The notes: a model not told the origin generated them from the letters alone. Numbered from the stretch's first letter, positions 49,735 through 59,280 are shown. The stretch: 64,000 nt of DNA from Alphaproteobacteria bacterium (GCA_013288335.1 JABDCC010000004.1:1-64000); one strand, 5' to 3'. Made by a program: numbers and translations.

Positions 49735-49765
49735 AAAAGGCTGCTCAGATTGGGCAGCCTTTTTT
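49735..49765 (+). terminator. Rho-independent terminator after rpoC
   Basis: AAAAAGGCTGC and GCAGCCTTTTTT flank a short loop, 22 bp after the rpoC stop. The A-tract on the other side can serve the convergent SDR gene. Confidence 0.92.
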
Positions 49766-49768
49766 ATA

Positions 49769-50488
49769 TTACAACCCGCCAGCCAAGCTAATCACCTGCC
49801 CGGTTACGGATTTTGCGTTCAAAAGATAATGTACTGCATCGCACACTTGCTGCGGCGAGCTTATGGTTCCAAGCGGTACAAGTTTTTTTAACTTTATAAA
49901 TGTATCGGGTTTATCCTGTTTGCCCTCTAAGGTTGGCCCCGGTGCAACGGCATTGATGCGGATTTTTGGTGCCAGTTCACGTGCCAGCAATTTGGTCGCT
50001 TCCGCTAAACCCATTTTACTCAAACTATAGGAAAGAAATGCAGGTGATATACTCCAGCCTGCCATTCCATCCGTGATATTAATCACATTCCCCTGCCCGC
50101 CCTTATACTGAACGGAAAAATCACGAATCAATTGCAGCGGCGCAAAAAGATTTATGTTCATATGATTTTGCCAGCTTGCTGGTGTAATATCAACAAGACT
50201 ATCTTTCTCAAAAAGAGCGGCATTATTGATGAGACAATCCAGTTTTATATCTTGCTTCGCAAGTGATGGAATAATCGCTGAAACTGCTTTGGCATCACGC
50301 AAATCTGCTTTTACTGTATATGCTTTGCAGTTCTTTTTGGTTATTTCTGCTGCAAGTTTTTCTGCAGGCTTTGCAGAATTATTATAATGGATCACCACAT
50401 CCCAGCCTTTATCTGCAAAGGATAATACTATTTCTCTGCCGATCCGCACCGCTCCGCCTGTTATCAGGACTGTTTTAGATTTTTGCAT
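49769..50488 (-). CDS. SDR oxidoreductase, pteridine-reductase-like
   Basis: The 239-aa protein has the Rossmann motif TGGAVRIGRE in the TGGAxRIG form typical of pteridine/dihydropteridine reductases (FolM/PTR1), then CLINNAALF and the catalytic Ser-Tyr-Lys region ending FLSYSLSKMGLAEAT. APGPT follows as usual. It probably reduces a pterin with NADPH; a general SDR role is possible. It is convergent with rpoC. Confidence 0.78.
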   Translation of the reverse strand: MQKSKTVLITGGAVRIGREIVLSFADKGWDVVIHYNNSAKPAEKLAAEITKKNCKAYTVKADLRDAKAVSAIIPSLAKQDIKLDCLINNAALFEKDSLVDITPASWQNHMNINLFAPLQLIRDFSVQYKGGQGNVINITDGMAGWSISPAFLSYSLSKMGLAEATKLLARELAPKIRINAVAPGPTLEGKQDKPDTFIKLKKLVPLGTISSPQQVCDAVHYLLNAKSVTGQVISLAGGL

Positions 50489-50553
50489 ATTATTTTAGTT
50501 TTACATTAATTTCTGCTATAAGGCCTAACATATATAAAAAAGTAAAAAATGCC

Positions 50554-52329
50554 ATGCCAGAAACACACCCGATACAACTTGTTATAGTTTTGCTCGCTGC
50601 GGCTATAGTGATTGTTGCGCTGTTTCGCAGACTCCGCGTGAGTCCGGTACTCGGTTATCTAGTTGCGGGAGCACTCATTGGCCCCGGTGGCTTCGGCATA
50701 GTCACCGATATTGGTGGCACCAGCGCCATTGCTGAACTCGGCGTGGTGTTCCTGCTGTTTATTATCGGGCTAGAACTTTCCTGGGAACGCTTGACCGCTA
50801 TACGCAAACAGGCCTTTGCGCTGGGATTTTTGCAAATTGCTATCACGAGCGGTGTGATCGCTAGCGCTTTATATGTTAGCGGATTTACCATTCAGGCTGC
50901 CATTGTGGTAGGCGGCGGTCTTGCGCTTTCTTCCACTGCTCTGGTCTTACAACTCATCGCCGAATATAATCAGAAAGCCTCGCAGTTAGGAAGGTTGTCG
51001 CTTGCCGTATTGCTCATTCAGGATCTGGCAGTGGTGCCACTACTGGTGCTTGTCCCCGCACTTGCCAATAAAACACGTTCCCTTGGAATGGAGTTTGCCG
51101 AAGTCGGCGTGAAAGCCACGCTCGCGCTTCTGCTGATTTTCTTTTTAGGGCGTGCCATATTACGCCCGTTGTATCGCATGGTGGCATCGCTTAATAATCC
51201 CGAGATTTTTACCGCACTCACATTACTCGTAGTGCTTGGAACTGGCTGGATAACCTATAGTGCGGGCCTTTCCCTCCAGCTTGGCGCGTTTATGGCAGGT
51301 TTGCTCATGGCGGAGACCGAATACCGCCATCAGGTGGAAGCCGACGTTCTGCCTTATAAGGGATTGCTACTCGGGCTGTTCTTCATGGTAGTGGGAATGT
51401 CGGTTGATCTTCACATGGCGTTGCATAACTTGCCAAAAATTATTTGCCTTGCCCTGCTTCTTATGTCGATTAAGGCTATTTTTATTATGGTGCTTTGTCG
51501 CTTACTTGGATTTGCGCAAACAACTTCAATCCAATCCGGATTGTTACTCGCGCAAGGTGGTGAATTTGCTTTTATTCTGTTTAATCTGGCTGCCGATAAT
51601 AATTTTCTTGATCAGGATACCGCGCAATTATTGATGATTATAGTGACGGTTTCCATGGCGCTCACACCTTTCTTTGCAGCGCTTGGCCGCAAACTTTCCA
51701 GCCGGATTGAAAATAAACGCCGCCGCAAAGCCGAAGACTCTGCATCGGAAATCATCGATGTGCGTGATCACGTGCTCATTCTCGGTTTTGGTCGTGTTGG
51801 ACAGACTATAGCCAAACTGCTTTCAGCAGAGGATATTAATTATATCGCACTGGATATGGAAATAAGCACCGTCGCAAAAGCCAAGAAAATCGGTCTGCCG
51901 GTTTATTATGGTGACAGCTCGCGCCGTGAAGTGTTGCATGCCATCGGCGTGGAACGCGCTAGCTCTGCCATCGTCACCATTAATGATTCGATTGCCGCTG
52001 AGAATGCCGTCCGCGCTATCAGAGCTGCCTCCCCCTCCATTCCTATTATCGCACGCGCGTTTGATTTAAAAAGCGTGCTGAGACTGGAAGAGGCAGGTGC
52101 CAATGTGGCTGTATCCGAAATGTTTGAAACCAGCCTGCAATTAGGTGGTGCATTGCTTAAAGCAATAGGAATTGCCGATCAGGAAATCCAGCGCATCATC
52201 GAAATATTCCGCGACCGCGATTATTCACTGGCACGCGGTACGCTGGAAATTACTGGCGGGCATACCGCATATAATAAGATGCTTGCGTTCCAGAAAGCCG
52301 TAGTAACTGGCGCCGTATTAAACGACTAG
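50554..52329 (+). CDS. CPA2-family cation:proton antiporter with TrkA-N domain
   Basis: The 591-aa protein has about 12 helices (residues 1-380) of the KefB/KefC type: GYLVAGALIGPGGFGIV, LFIIGLELSWERL, and SSTALVLQLI. A cytosolic TrkA-N nucleotide-binding domain follows (about 400-520; VLILGFGRVGQTIAKLL). The family exchanges K+ or Na+ for H+. No KefF/KefG ancillary gene is next to it, so glutathione gating is not supported. Confidence 0.88.
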   Translation: MPETHPIQLVIVLLAAAIVIVALFRRLRVSPVLGYLVAGALIGPGGFGIVTDIGGTSAIAELGVVFLLFIIGLELSWERLTAIRKQAFALGFLQIAITSGVIASALYVSGFTIQAAIVVGGGLALSSTALVLQLIAEYNQKASQLGRLSLAVLLIQDLAVVPLLVLVPALANKTRSLGMEFAEVGVKATLALLLIFFLGRAILRPLYRMVASLNNPEIFTALTLLVVLGTGWITYSAGLSLQLGAFMAGLLMAETEYRHQVEADVLPYKGLLLGLFFMVVGMSVDLHMALHNLPKIICLALLLMSIKAIFIMVLCRLLGFAQTTSIQSGLLLAQGGEFAFILFNLAADNNFLDQDTAQLLMIIVTVSMALTPFFAALGRKLSSRIENKRRRKAEDSASEIIDVRDHVLILGFGRVGQTIAKLLSAEDINYIALDMEISTVAKAKKIGLPVYYGDSSRREVLHAIGVERASSAIVTINDSIAAENAVRAIRAASPSIPIIARAFDLKSVLRLEEAGANVAVSEMFETSLQLGGALLKAIGIADQEIQRIIEIFRDRDYSLARGTLEITGGHTAYNKMLAFQKAVVTGAVLND

Positions 52330-52330
52330 A

Positions 52331-53002
52331 TTAGAATTTAAATTCTGCGGCTTTTTTAAATGGTGCAAGCAAAGCCACATTTGCATCATGCAAAACCGTT
52401 TTGCCAAGGCTACCACGAACCTTGCGATACTCGACTAATTTTCCAAGACCGGTTCCGGAGAGCTTTGCTCCGGTTTTATGTTCTACTGCCAGCACCCTTC
52501 CCCCTTCACGCAATTGATCAATCAAGGTCTGCGGAACAACTTCTACCGCACCCTCTATGAATATCACGTCGTAAGGCGCATTGCTGCTGGAGCCTTGCAC
52601 AAGAGGTGCGTTCACCAACTCAATATTTGCGTAAGCAGAAAGCAACGACTTAGCTTTATCTGCAAGTTCTTTAACTTCCTCAACGGCTACTACTTTCTGC
52701 GCGAGCTTTGAAAGCACCGCAGAGGAATAACCCGTGCCGCACGCAACATCTAACACTGTTTCATTTGCTAAAATTTCAGCATATTTAAGCATACGCGCAA
52801 AAACCAGTGGCTGCATGAGGAACCGCCCAAACCCCAGCGGAACTTCCTCATCAATATAAGCAACGCCCTTCAGTGAATCTGGCACAAACAGCTCGCGCGG
52901 AACACTCGTTAATGCCTCTAAAACTCGTGAATCCAGGACGTTACCGGTGAGTATCTGCCCGGTTAGCATGTTTTCCATGGGTTTCTTTTGCAGCGCTGTC
53001 AT
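52331..53002 (-). CDS. Protein-L-isoaspartate O-methyltransferase family
   Basis: The 223-aa enzyme has the Pcm N-terminal region with LTSVPRELFVPDSLKGVAYI, SAM motif VLDVACGTGYSSAVLSKL and VVAVEEVKELA. The alphaproteobacterial Pcm-like proteins often lack clear repair activity, so substrate is open. The start at 53002 or MENMLTG seven codons later are both possible. Confidence 0.82.
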   Translation of the reverse strand: MTALQKKPMENMLTGQILTGNVLDSRVLEALTSVPRELFVPDSLKGVAYIDEEVPLGFGRFLMQPLVFARMLKYAEILANETVLDVACGTGYSSAVLSKLAQKVVAVEEVKELADKAKSLLSAYANIELVNAPLVQGSSSNAPYDVIFIEGAVEVVPQTLIDQLREGGRVLAVEHKTGAKLSGTGLGKLVEYRKVRGSLGKTVLHDANVALLAPFKKAAEFKF

Positions 53003-53064
53003 ATCAATCCACTTATTTATTTAATTTCTATTGATATGACACAGGCTTGCACTATTTGCAATAC

Positions 53065-53093
53065 TTGACCATAGGCAGGTTAAACGATATATA
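53065..53093 (+). promoter_or_regulatory. tRNA-Cys promoter
   Basis: TTGACC and TATATA are separated by 17 bp; the -10 ends 35 bp before the mature tRNA 5' end. Confidence 0.72.
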
Positions 53094-53128
53094 GCCATGC
53101 TCGTTTATATAAAAATCTGCAGATTTTT

Positions 53129-53203
53129 GGCTGGGTAGCAAAGTGGTAATGCACGGGACTGCAAATCCTGTATTCGGGAGTTCGATTCTCCCCCCGGCCT
53201 CCA
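53129..53203 (+). tRNA. tRNA-Cys (anticodon GCA), CCA encoded
   Basis: GGCTGGG pairs with CCCGGCC in a 7-bp acceptor stem (one T-G pair). The anticodon arm is CGGGA-CTGCAAA-TCCTG with anticodon GCA, and the T-arm GGGAGTTCGATTCTCCC is perfect. The discriminator is T, as usual for tRNA-Cys, and CCA is genomically encoded. The 3' end is followed by integrase remnants, so the gene is an integration site. Confidence 0.95.
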
Positions 53204-53310
53204 TTTCATCATTTCTCTACATCTCGTAAAATCTCAAAAATCAGCTTGAAACCAAGTAAATAAGCCATATGATGGTGATCATATCATCTCATGATGTTTT
53301 ACGACAGCAT

Positions 53311-53339
53311 GGGTACATATGGGTACATTTATGGGTACA
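53311..53339 (+). repeat. Three GGGTACA direct repeats (possible integrase arm sites)
   Basis: GGGTACA occurs at 53311, 53321 and 53333, between the tRNA and the integrase remnant. The same hexamer recurs in pairs in the downstream end repeats, which suggests arm-type integrase binding sites. Confidence 0.55.
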
Positions 53340-53368
53340 TTTTAATATCCACTTGGGAGATTCACTTT

Positions 53369-53434
53369 ATGCTTCTAACCAACATTGAAGTTAAAAACGC
53401 TAAACCTGGAGATAAACCCTATAAGGGTGATTAG
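53369..53434 (+). pseudogene. Tyrosine integrase remnant (N-terminal 21 codons)
   Basis: The ORF reads MLLTNIEVKNAKPGDKPYKG then D and a TAG stop. It matches the N-terminal arm-binding (DUF4102-type) start of P4-like tRNA integrases, whose usual opening is MxLTDxxIRNAKPxxKPYK. GGGAGATTCACTTT is a suitable ribosome-binding site. No catalytic domain (R..HxxR..Y) occurs in any frame downstream before the next repeat, so the gene is deleted. Confidence 0.72.
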
Positions 53435-53503
53435 AGAGTCCGGAGAAATGCAATTGCCATCTTCCTAATCCAAACCTCCGTAATTAAGATATTATCATCT
53501 CAC

Positions 53504-53617
53504 CCCATCTCAATAAACCGTGAGTTTATTTGTGGGTAACTGAAAAAATGATAGCAGGAATTAAATAATATAATCAGTGAGTTATTTCTTTAATGTGAGC
53601 CCTAGTCCCCTACAATC
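53504..53617 (+). repeat. Island-end repeat copy A0
   Basis: It contains a GAGTTT/GGGTAA pair (53522 and 53534, 12 bp apart), AATCAGTGAGTTA at 53572 (38 bp after the second hexamer) and AGTCCCCTACAAT at 53604. The order and spacing match copy C. Confidence 0.6.
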
Positions 53618-53625
53618 TTTATAAT

Positions 53626-53715
53626 CACGGGTACTTATCTGGGTATTTCTGTAAATCTTATTTGATATTGCACTAATAATCAATTGCTTGCCAAGAAAGT
53701 CTGTAGCCACCCTAG
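53626..53715 (+). repeat. Island-end repeat copy A1
   Basis: GGGTAC at 53629 and GGGTAT at 53641 are 12 bp apart; AATCAATTGCTT begins at 53678, 37 bp after the second. GTAGCCACCCTAG stands where the tRNA-like tract is expected. It abuts the stop of the 640-aa gene. Confidence 0.68.
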
Positions 53716-53727
53716 TTTGAGTAAAAC

Positions 53728-55650
53728 TTACGAATTTCTTGCAACAAAAGTATCGGTGTTTCTTTCTCTATAATCTGCAGCGGTTTTACCTTCAGTAATC
53801 TCCACGTCTTTTACATGATCGCGAATTGCATGATCGAATAAATTTCTCACGGTCGCTGGGTCAAATTTTTGCCTTGTTTTACGAATACGCTCTCCTTCAT
53901 CGTTATATTTATTAATAGCCCGGTTACCATAAGTCTCATTTAAAGCTTTTTTAAACAAATCACTGATTTCTTTTACAAGCGCCTTGATCGTTTTTTCATC
54001 GTCATTTATTATTTCGAACGTTCTTAAAATGGGTTTTCCGCTTTTCTCTTTAAATTCAATAAAGTCATTTTCTGATTTGCTGCCTCGTTGCAAACAAAGC
54101 GTAAGCATCTTTTTTCCATCTATTATTGGTTGATGCTTAATGGCTACCTGGAAATTTTGCTTTGGGTTGGGCATATCTTCAATAAAATGATCTAATGTTT
54201 GTGGATGAGGGTCACGCGGGATGACTTTTGTGTCTGCTTCACGTAAAATGAGCTCACCATTGGTTACACCTTTCCAATACCATTCCGTATCGGGATATTC
54301 CGTACGCATTTTCTTAAAATTATTAATTAAAGATTCTAACGCTTCATGTGCACGTATTTGCGCGGCCGTCTCATCGGCCGTGTGCAGGTTCATGCTTGCC
54401 TGATAATGCATAGCTTCTTGGGGTTTTGTAAAATCCAAACCCACCACATCGAATGTTAGCATCAATCGCCAAATAGGGTTAGGATTTTTTATGCCGCCTT
54501 CTAAACGAAGATAGGCATTTTTAATAAAGGTGGACTGGTGCTTTTTGGCAGGAAAATCAACCGATATACCGTGGGGATTATCGGTTTCTGCTTTAAGTCT
54601 GTTAAAATAAGGTATTTCCAGATTTTTCTTTTCATCGATCTGCCAACCTTGCGTAAATTCAACATTTAAAGAAGATTTTCCTGTTTCTTTAACGGCATAT
54701 TTTAGATTTTGCACTACTTCACCCAATGTTTCCCAGCGGTCATTAAAAATAAGATCATAAATATGCTCTTCTAGGTGGTCCAAACGGGCCTTGGCTTCTT
54801 GGGCTATAACCATAGCTCTTGGTTCATATTTGATGCCAAGCGGTATCACAATTTGCTGCGTATCTTTTGGAGAATCCCCCTGAAATAGAAAACTTGCCGC
54901 ATAGAAATCGCCATAATTGATCAGCTCCATTTTATCAGGCTGGCGGTTAGGCATGAATGTATCGTTATTATCATCCGCTCTCTCTGATTCTCCTACCTTA
55001 TGTAAACGCAACGGAATAATCGATGGGTGATTGAGTATATGGCTCTGAATCGCTTTCTTAAGCTCAATCGCCTCATCTAAATTTTCTGTATGGGAACTGA
55101 CATAAAATTCCTGCGTATCGCCATGAGCACTGCGAAGTATAAATCGTATTGGAAAATTGTTAGTTTCTCCATGGTCACCTAAAACAAGGCTACATTGAAA
55201 CTGGTTGCAAGGTGGGTTGTAGACCAAGGCTTGCGCAAGAAATGGTCGCACTGCTTCAATGAGCTGCTGCTCTCGTTCAACTAGCTTATCATTAGTCAGT
55301 AATTTTGGTTTGAATTGCCATAAAGATAAATCAAGGGTAGGAAATTCGGGTGATTTCGGTTTTGGGGTTTCGGTTTTTTGTACAACTTGTGCAACCAATG
55401 CCGGAGGTTCTGTAACAATGGGTGGCGAGGGTTGAACATCTGTGGGAGCTATTTCTACAGGAGTGGGCGGTGGCGTTATAATCTCTTCAGCAACAGGGAA
55501 CATTTCTGTAGGTTCAATTTCTTCTTCAGGCACTTCTTTTTGCGCGGTTGGCTTTTTTAACGCAGGGGTTTTAACACCTGCTTTATTTAATAAATCAAAA
55601 GCAAGTTGCAGCCTATCTAAGGATGAGTCGTTTATAGGTTCATCACTCAT
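53728..55650 (-). CDS. Unrecognised 640-aa island protein
   Basis: Residues 1-25 are a short helical start, 28-110 a Pro/Glu/Thr-rich disordered linker, and the rest a multidomain soluble part. The part after 110 shows repeated strand-rich segments each followed by an amphipathic helix: FILRSAHGDTQEFYVSSHTE with a following IELKKAIQSHI helix, then near 395 and 500 similar units (MLTFDVVGL...; MLTLCLQRGSK...). No signal peptide, no membrane helix, and no nuclease, ATPase or protease motif that I can identify. It overlaps the upstream 1117-aa gene by 4 bp, so the two form a coupled operon bounded by island-end repeats. Confidence 0.6.
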   Translation of the reverse strand: MSDEPINDSSLDRLQLAFDLLNKAGVKTPALKKPTAQKEVPEEEIEPTEMFPVAEEIITPPPTPVEIAPTDVQPSPPIVTEPPALVAQVVQKTETPKPKSPEFPTLDLSLWQFKPKLLTNDKLVEREQQLIEAVRPFLAQALVYNPPCNQFQCSLVLGDHGETNNFPIRFILRSAHGDTQEFYVSSHTENLDEAIELKKAIQSHILNHPSIIPLRLHKVGESERADDNNDTFMPNRQPDKMELINYGDFYAASFLFQGDSPKDTQQIVIPLGIKYEPRAMVIAQEAKARLDHLEEHIYDLIFNDRWETLGEVVQNLKYAVKETGKSSLNVEFTQGWQIDEKKNLEIPYFNRLKAETDNPHGISVDFPAKKHQSTFIKNAYLRLEGGIKNPNPIWRLMLTFDVVGLDFTKPQEAMHYQASMNLHTADETAAQIRAHEALESLINNFKKMRTEYPDTEWYWKGVTNGELILREADTKVIPRDPHPQTLDHFIEDMPNPKQNFQVAIKHQPIIDGKKMLTLCLQRGSKSENDFIEFKEKSGKPILRTFEIINDDEKTIKALVKEISDLFKKALNETYGNRAINKYNDEGERIRKTRQKFDPATVRNLFDHAIRDHVKDVEITEGKTAADYRERNTDTFVARNS

Positions 55651-58600
55651 AAAGCGGCACCTCCTGACTGGGATTGGTCAATAATAAGGGCTTCACGGGC
55701 ACGCCAGTCAGCAGTTTCTTCTGGCATAGTACCCAACCTATCTTTATGATCGTCACGCAACTTGCGCACATCAGGATCGTTACCAAGCGTTGCTACAATA
55801 AGGGTTGGTGATTTAAATAAATAATTTTTGATTTCTTCATTACTGCCTGATTCATCCGCAAAGAAAGCCGAAATCACTTTTTGTGCCTGGGCTTGAAACC
55901 CTTCGGGATGAGGACGTAATTTATCTTCGGAACTCGGTATTTTGCAGGCATATTCTGCGCGGCGCAGAGTGCTTTCAGCGAATAATATATCCGCTAATGC
56001 TTTATGTCCGGGCAGTGTTATATCAAATAATTTGTTTAAGGGTTCAATTTCTTCTTTATTGAGATAATACATGCGAAGGGATAATTGTTTTTCTGCTTCT
56101 TGCGCATTTTTATCTTTAATACCCTGCCAATGTTTAAGCTCCGCTTTGCCGCTTCGGTTAATAATACGGCCATAGACGGTACCTTCTATATTATCGATAA
56201 CATAGCGAGTATTTGGGGGTTTTTCTTTTTTAATAAGATCATCTTTTTTAAGCGCCTTCTCTTTTGCAAGAGTTGCAGCCGTTACTAAATACTCCACTTT
56301 CTCCAATTCATCTGGCCAGAGAAAGACCTTGGTTTTTAAAGCTTCAAGTTTTTGCATTTGCAATTCTACCTCGGCAAGCTTTTCATCCGATATGTTTTTC
56401 TTTTTATTGAGATAATCAATACTATTATATATAGCAGCCGCAAATATTTGATCAGCACGTGGCGTGCTATAATTATATTTGCCGTCATTGGCTTCATCGA
56501 CATGCAAATTCTTAAGTAATGCTAGCGGTAAAGTGCCTTCCGCATAAGATCGCAAAATATTGGTTTCATTGGGCACTTGCAGCGGATTTTTTGGAACTTC
56601 ATTATTAAGCAGCTCTTCTTCATGAGGCAATATTATGGGGGGGCGCGGCGAATTTATAAACCCGAGCATCATTTCTTGTGTAATATAGTTTAAATATTCT
56701 TTATTTTCCGTAGTAGATTGTGCACTCTTAGTAATTGCACTTCTATATAAAGGCGGCTGCTGTGCAGGGTTTCCTGGCATTTCTTTGCGCATAGCATTCT
56801 TTACTACTTTTGATTTTTGGCGCATTCCATCTAAACCGTAGGCGAAAATAGCCATCAATTGCCGCGCACAAAAACGAAATTGTGCATTAAATTCATCTGG
56901 TGTTACCCCCAATATTTCCACTGTTTTATTGAGTTCCTGAAAATAATCTTGCTGCGGCAGAGTTAATGTTTCTGTTTGAATGGCAAATGCCTTTGCTGAA
57001 GCCTCTTGCATTGGCAAAGTCGCACCACGTAAAATACTATTGGCTTCTTGTTTGAGATTATAATCATATTTATGGTTAGCAAGCGTAGTAAGTGGCAAGT
57101 ATTGGCGGAGTTTTTCCGGCTCTTCATATGCTTTTAAATTTAGGTTTTTAGGATCCTGGACCCAACTACTTGGCAATTGCTTATAATTCTCTACAGTTTC
57201 TTGTTCTACTGCTTCCCATAACTCTTTTGCGTAAGGATATTTTGTATCATCAAACGCACATAATAATGCGTGATCACGCAATACATAGTCTATACGCGGA
57301 TCTTCTAGCGCCGTAGGGCTCACGATAATAATATTTTGTCTTTGGTTTTTTGTAATCGTGGGCTCAGGATCAGCAGGATTTAAAATGAATTTTGTGCCTG
57401 AACGTTTAATAACCACGCGAGCTGGCTCGTCCATCTCATCATAAATATGTTTTAATGCAGCTATAGTATCTTGATGTTCAGGAAGTTCTACAATGTCTTT
57501 TTGCTGCTTTTGCGCTTGGGCAAACCATTCATCTGCATGTTGTTGGATTTTGCTAAAATATTCATCTGTATTTAAAAGACTGCCATTTTCAAGGCGCAAG
57601 GTAACACCATTTTCCTTCATTATTTTTTTGCGTTTCTCTATGGTATTTAAGAAACTGTCTTTATTTTGCAAAGCAATTTTATCGAAGCTAGCCAATAAAT
57701 AAGCGAGGCTTAGAGAAGAATCTGGCGTTGTATTGATAAGCGATTTTGTGTCTTGTAATGTTAGATAATGATATTTACCGGTTTTTTCAGCTTGATTAAC
57801 ACAAGCTGACGTAAGCAATAACCCGGAATAGGGTTCAATGCTGGTAGTAGCAGCTATTTTTTGTGGAATTTCTGGTTCGTTGTTTTTTGCAAATGTATAA
57901 TATTTAGGGGTGAATATATCCTGATTATTTGCTTTTTCTGCACTATAGGTTCGCGCTAAGGCGCCCATAAAATTAACATAAAAACTTTCCGCTATAGGTT
58001 GGTTTCTAAATTCCTCTTCACCTGCTATTCCCAAATAGGTATTATAGAGTGCGTTGTTGCACTTATCAGCAAGTCCCCGAGAACTGGGTCTTTTAACTCT
58101 ATAAAGCAAACCAGGAAAAAACTCTCTTTCATGGTCTACTTCGACTTTTGCAATGGCTCGGTTATGATGAAATACTCCCCCGCAAGCCGTCGTAATAAGA
58201 TCCATCCCCACGCATTTTTTATCAGCAAGATGTTCATTTCTTATAAGTATTATATCGTCATCCACCCCCTTACCTTGTATTAAATCGGTATTTAACCACC
58301 ATTCTTTATTTTCATTATTTTTATCTTTCTTCTGGTTTAAAATAATTACAGGGAGGCGTTCTTTACTAATGGCTTGCAACAATGGATCAGGAACAAAATC
58401 GCGGGCGCTGCGTAAATTATACTCATAAATTTTTAAATCGTTGGGAGAGGTTTCCGGAGCAGGTCTATGTTTATAAATGAAATTAAACATCGCAATAGTA
58501 GCTATTGGATTGGCTTCCATCATATCTAATGTGTTCAAAAGATTTTCTACCGTTGCTTGGGTATTTTTATTAATAAAATCAGGAAGATTTTTACCTGTAA

Positions 58601-59000
58601 TTTCAGCTCTTTTATCCTTTTGTATCGTTTCTTGTAAAAATTTCTGCGCATCAGTTGCCCAAATGCTCCTGGGTTCATCCTTTGCAACTTCGTCAGGCTT
58701 CTTTTGGTTTTTAATCAGTGTATTTTTAGCAAACTCAACCAGTTCAGGTGCCTGCTTACGCGCTTGTGCTATTTTCTTTAAGAGAATATTTCTGGCATCA
58801 CTGGAATACATTTCATCGCGGCTTAAAGCAAATGGCGCAAATCGGATTGACTCAATGGCGGGCTGGTTACCCATAAAATGCCCAAAAGCAGATTTCACTC
58901 CTCCAACAATGTCTAAATATACATCGTTGCCGGCAAAAATACGCAAAGGTACGTCGCGTTTATCATCCGGGGAGATTATTTTTAATTCGTTATCTGGCAT
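55647..59000 (-). CDS. Unrecognised 1117-aa island protein
   Basis: The track begins at a GTG (59021); I prefer ATG at 59000 (MPDNELKIISPDDKRDVPLR), though GTG remains possible. The protein is large, soluble, charged and mostly helical, with no signal or membrane segment. I find no Walker box, HExxH, RVT, or HNH pattern. Segments to search with are GGVFHHNRAIAKVEVDHERE, ILGVTPDEFNAQFRFCARQL and TRYVIDNIEGTVYGRIINRS. It precedes and overlaps the 640-aa gene. Cargo of an integrated element is the best description; defence, effector or conjugation roles are all untested. Confidence 0.6.
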   Translation of the reverse strand: MPDNELKIISPDDKRDVPLRIFAGNDVYLDIVGGVKSAFGHFMGNQPAIESIRFAPFALSRDEMYSSDARNILLKKIAQARKQAPELVEFAKNTLIKNQKKPDEVAKDEPRSIWATDAQKFLQETIQKDKRAEITGKNLPDFINKNTQATVENLLNTLDMMEANPIATIAMFNFIYKHRPAPETSPNDLKIYEYNLRSARDFVPDPLLQAISKERLPVIILNQKKDKNNENKEWWLNTDLIQGKGVDDDIILIRNEHLADKKCVGMDLITTACGGVFHHNRAIAKVEVDHEREFFPGLLYRVKRPSSRGLADKCNNALYNTYLGIAGEEEFRNQPIAESFYVNFMGALARTYSAEKANNQDIFTPKYYTFAKNNEPEIPQKIAATTSIEPYSGLLLTSACVNQAEKTGKYHYLTLQDTKSLINTTPDSSLSLAYLLASFDKIALQNKDSFLNTIEKRKKIMKENGVTLRLENGSLLNTDEYFSKIQQHADEWFAQAQKQQKDIVELPEHQDTIAALKHIYDEMDEPARVVIKRSGTKFILNPADPEPTITKNQRQNIIIVSPTALEDPRIDYVLRDHALLCAFDDTKYPYAKELWEAVEQETVENYKQLPSSWVQDPKNLNLKAYEEPEKLRQYLPLTTLANHKYDYNLKQEANSILRGATLPMQEASAKAFAIQTETLTLPQQDYFQELNKTVEILGVTPDEFNAQFRFCARQLMAIFAYGLDGMRQKSKVVKNAMRKEMPGNPAQQPPLYRSAITKSAQSTTENKEYLNYITQEMMLGFINSPRPPIILPHEEELLNNEVPKNPLQVPNETNILRSYAEGTLPLALLKNLHVDEANDGKYNYSTPRADQIFAAAIYNSIDYLNKKKNISDEKLAEVELQMQKLEALKTKVFLWPDELEKVEYLVTAATLAKEKALKKDDLIKKEKPPNTRYVIDNIEGTVYGRIINRSGKAELKHWQGIKDKNAQEAEKQLSLRMYYLNKEEIEPLNKLFDITLPGHKALADILFAESTLRRAEYACKIPSSEDKLRPHPEGFQAQAQKVISAFFADESGSNEEIKNYLFKSPTLIVATLGNDPDVRKLRDDHKDRLGTMPEETADWRAREALIIDQSQSGGAAL

Positions 59001-59136
59001 TATATATCTCGCTTTTAGCACTAATAGTTCTTAGCTAATTTAACAGATAACATACCCTAATTGTGTTAAGATTGTGTTAAGGCTGGGATATTTTATAGGT
59101 TGGGTGTTGTGGAGATTTTTAAAATATATGACTTAG

Positions 59137-59176
59137 AATCAGTTAGTTATATAAATTAGGTAACAGTCCCCACCCC
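59137..59176 (+). repeat. Island-end repeat copy B0 (partial)
   Basis: AATCAGTTAGTTA is followed 28 bp later by AGTCCCCACCCC, as in copy C. The upstream hexamer pair is degraded (GGGATA and GGGTGT at a different spacing). It lies in the 308-bp gap between the 1117-aa gene and the MscS gene, which has no ORF. Confidence 0.5.
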
Positions 59177-59190
59177 ACGTTAAGAATTAT

Positions 59191-59280
59191 GGGTACATAC
59201 CCGGGTACTTCTATAAACCTCATTTGGTATTAGTAATAACAATCAATTGCTTACCCAGAAAGTTCCGTTGTCACCCCCGC
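59191..59280 (+). repeat. Island-end repeat copy B1
   Basis: GGGTAC at 59191 and 59203 are 12 bp apart; AATCAATTGCTTA begins at 59241, 38 bp after the second; GTCACCCCCGC follows. It is the closest match to A1, with most of the sequence between TTCTRTAAA and GAAAGT alignable. Confidence 0.7.

Larger units (their letters stand above)
53204..53727. other. Gene-poor island end beside tRNA-Cys
   Basis: This 524-bp stretch has no intact gene. It holds three GGGTACA repeats, the start of a tyrosine integrase gene cut after 21 codons, and two copies (A0, A1) of the island-end repeat. All are listed separately. Confidence 0.7.

Noticed and set aside
59001-59021. GTG start of the 1124-aa track ORF
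   Set aside because: No clear ribosome-binding site for either start; ATG seven codons on is preferred, though GTG is not excluded.
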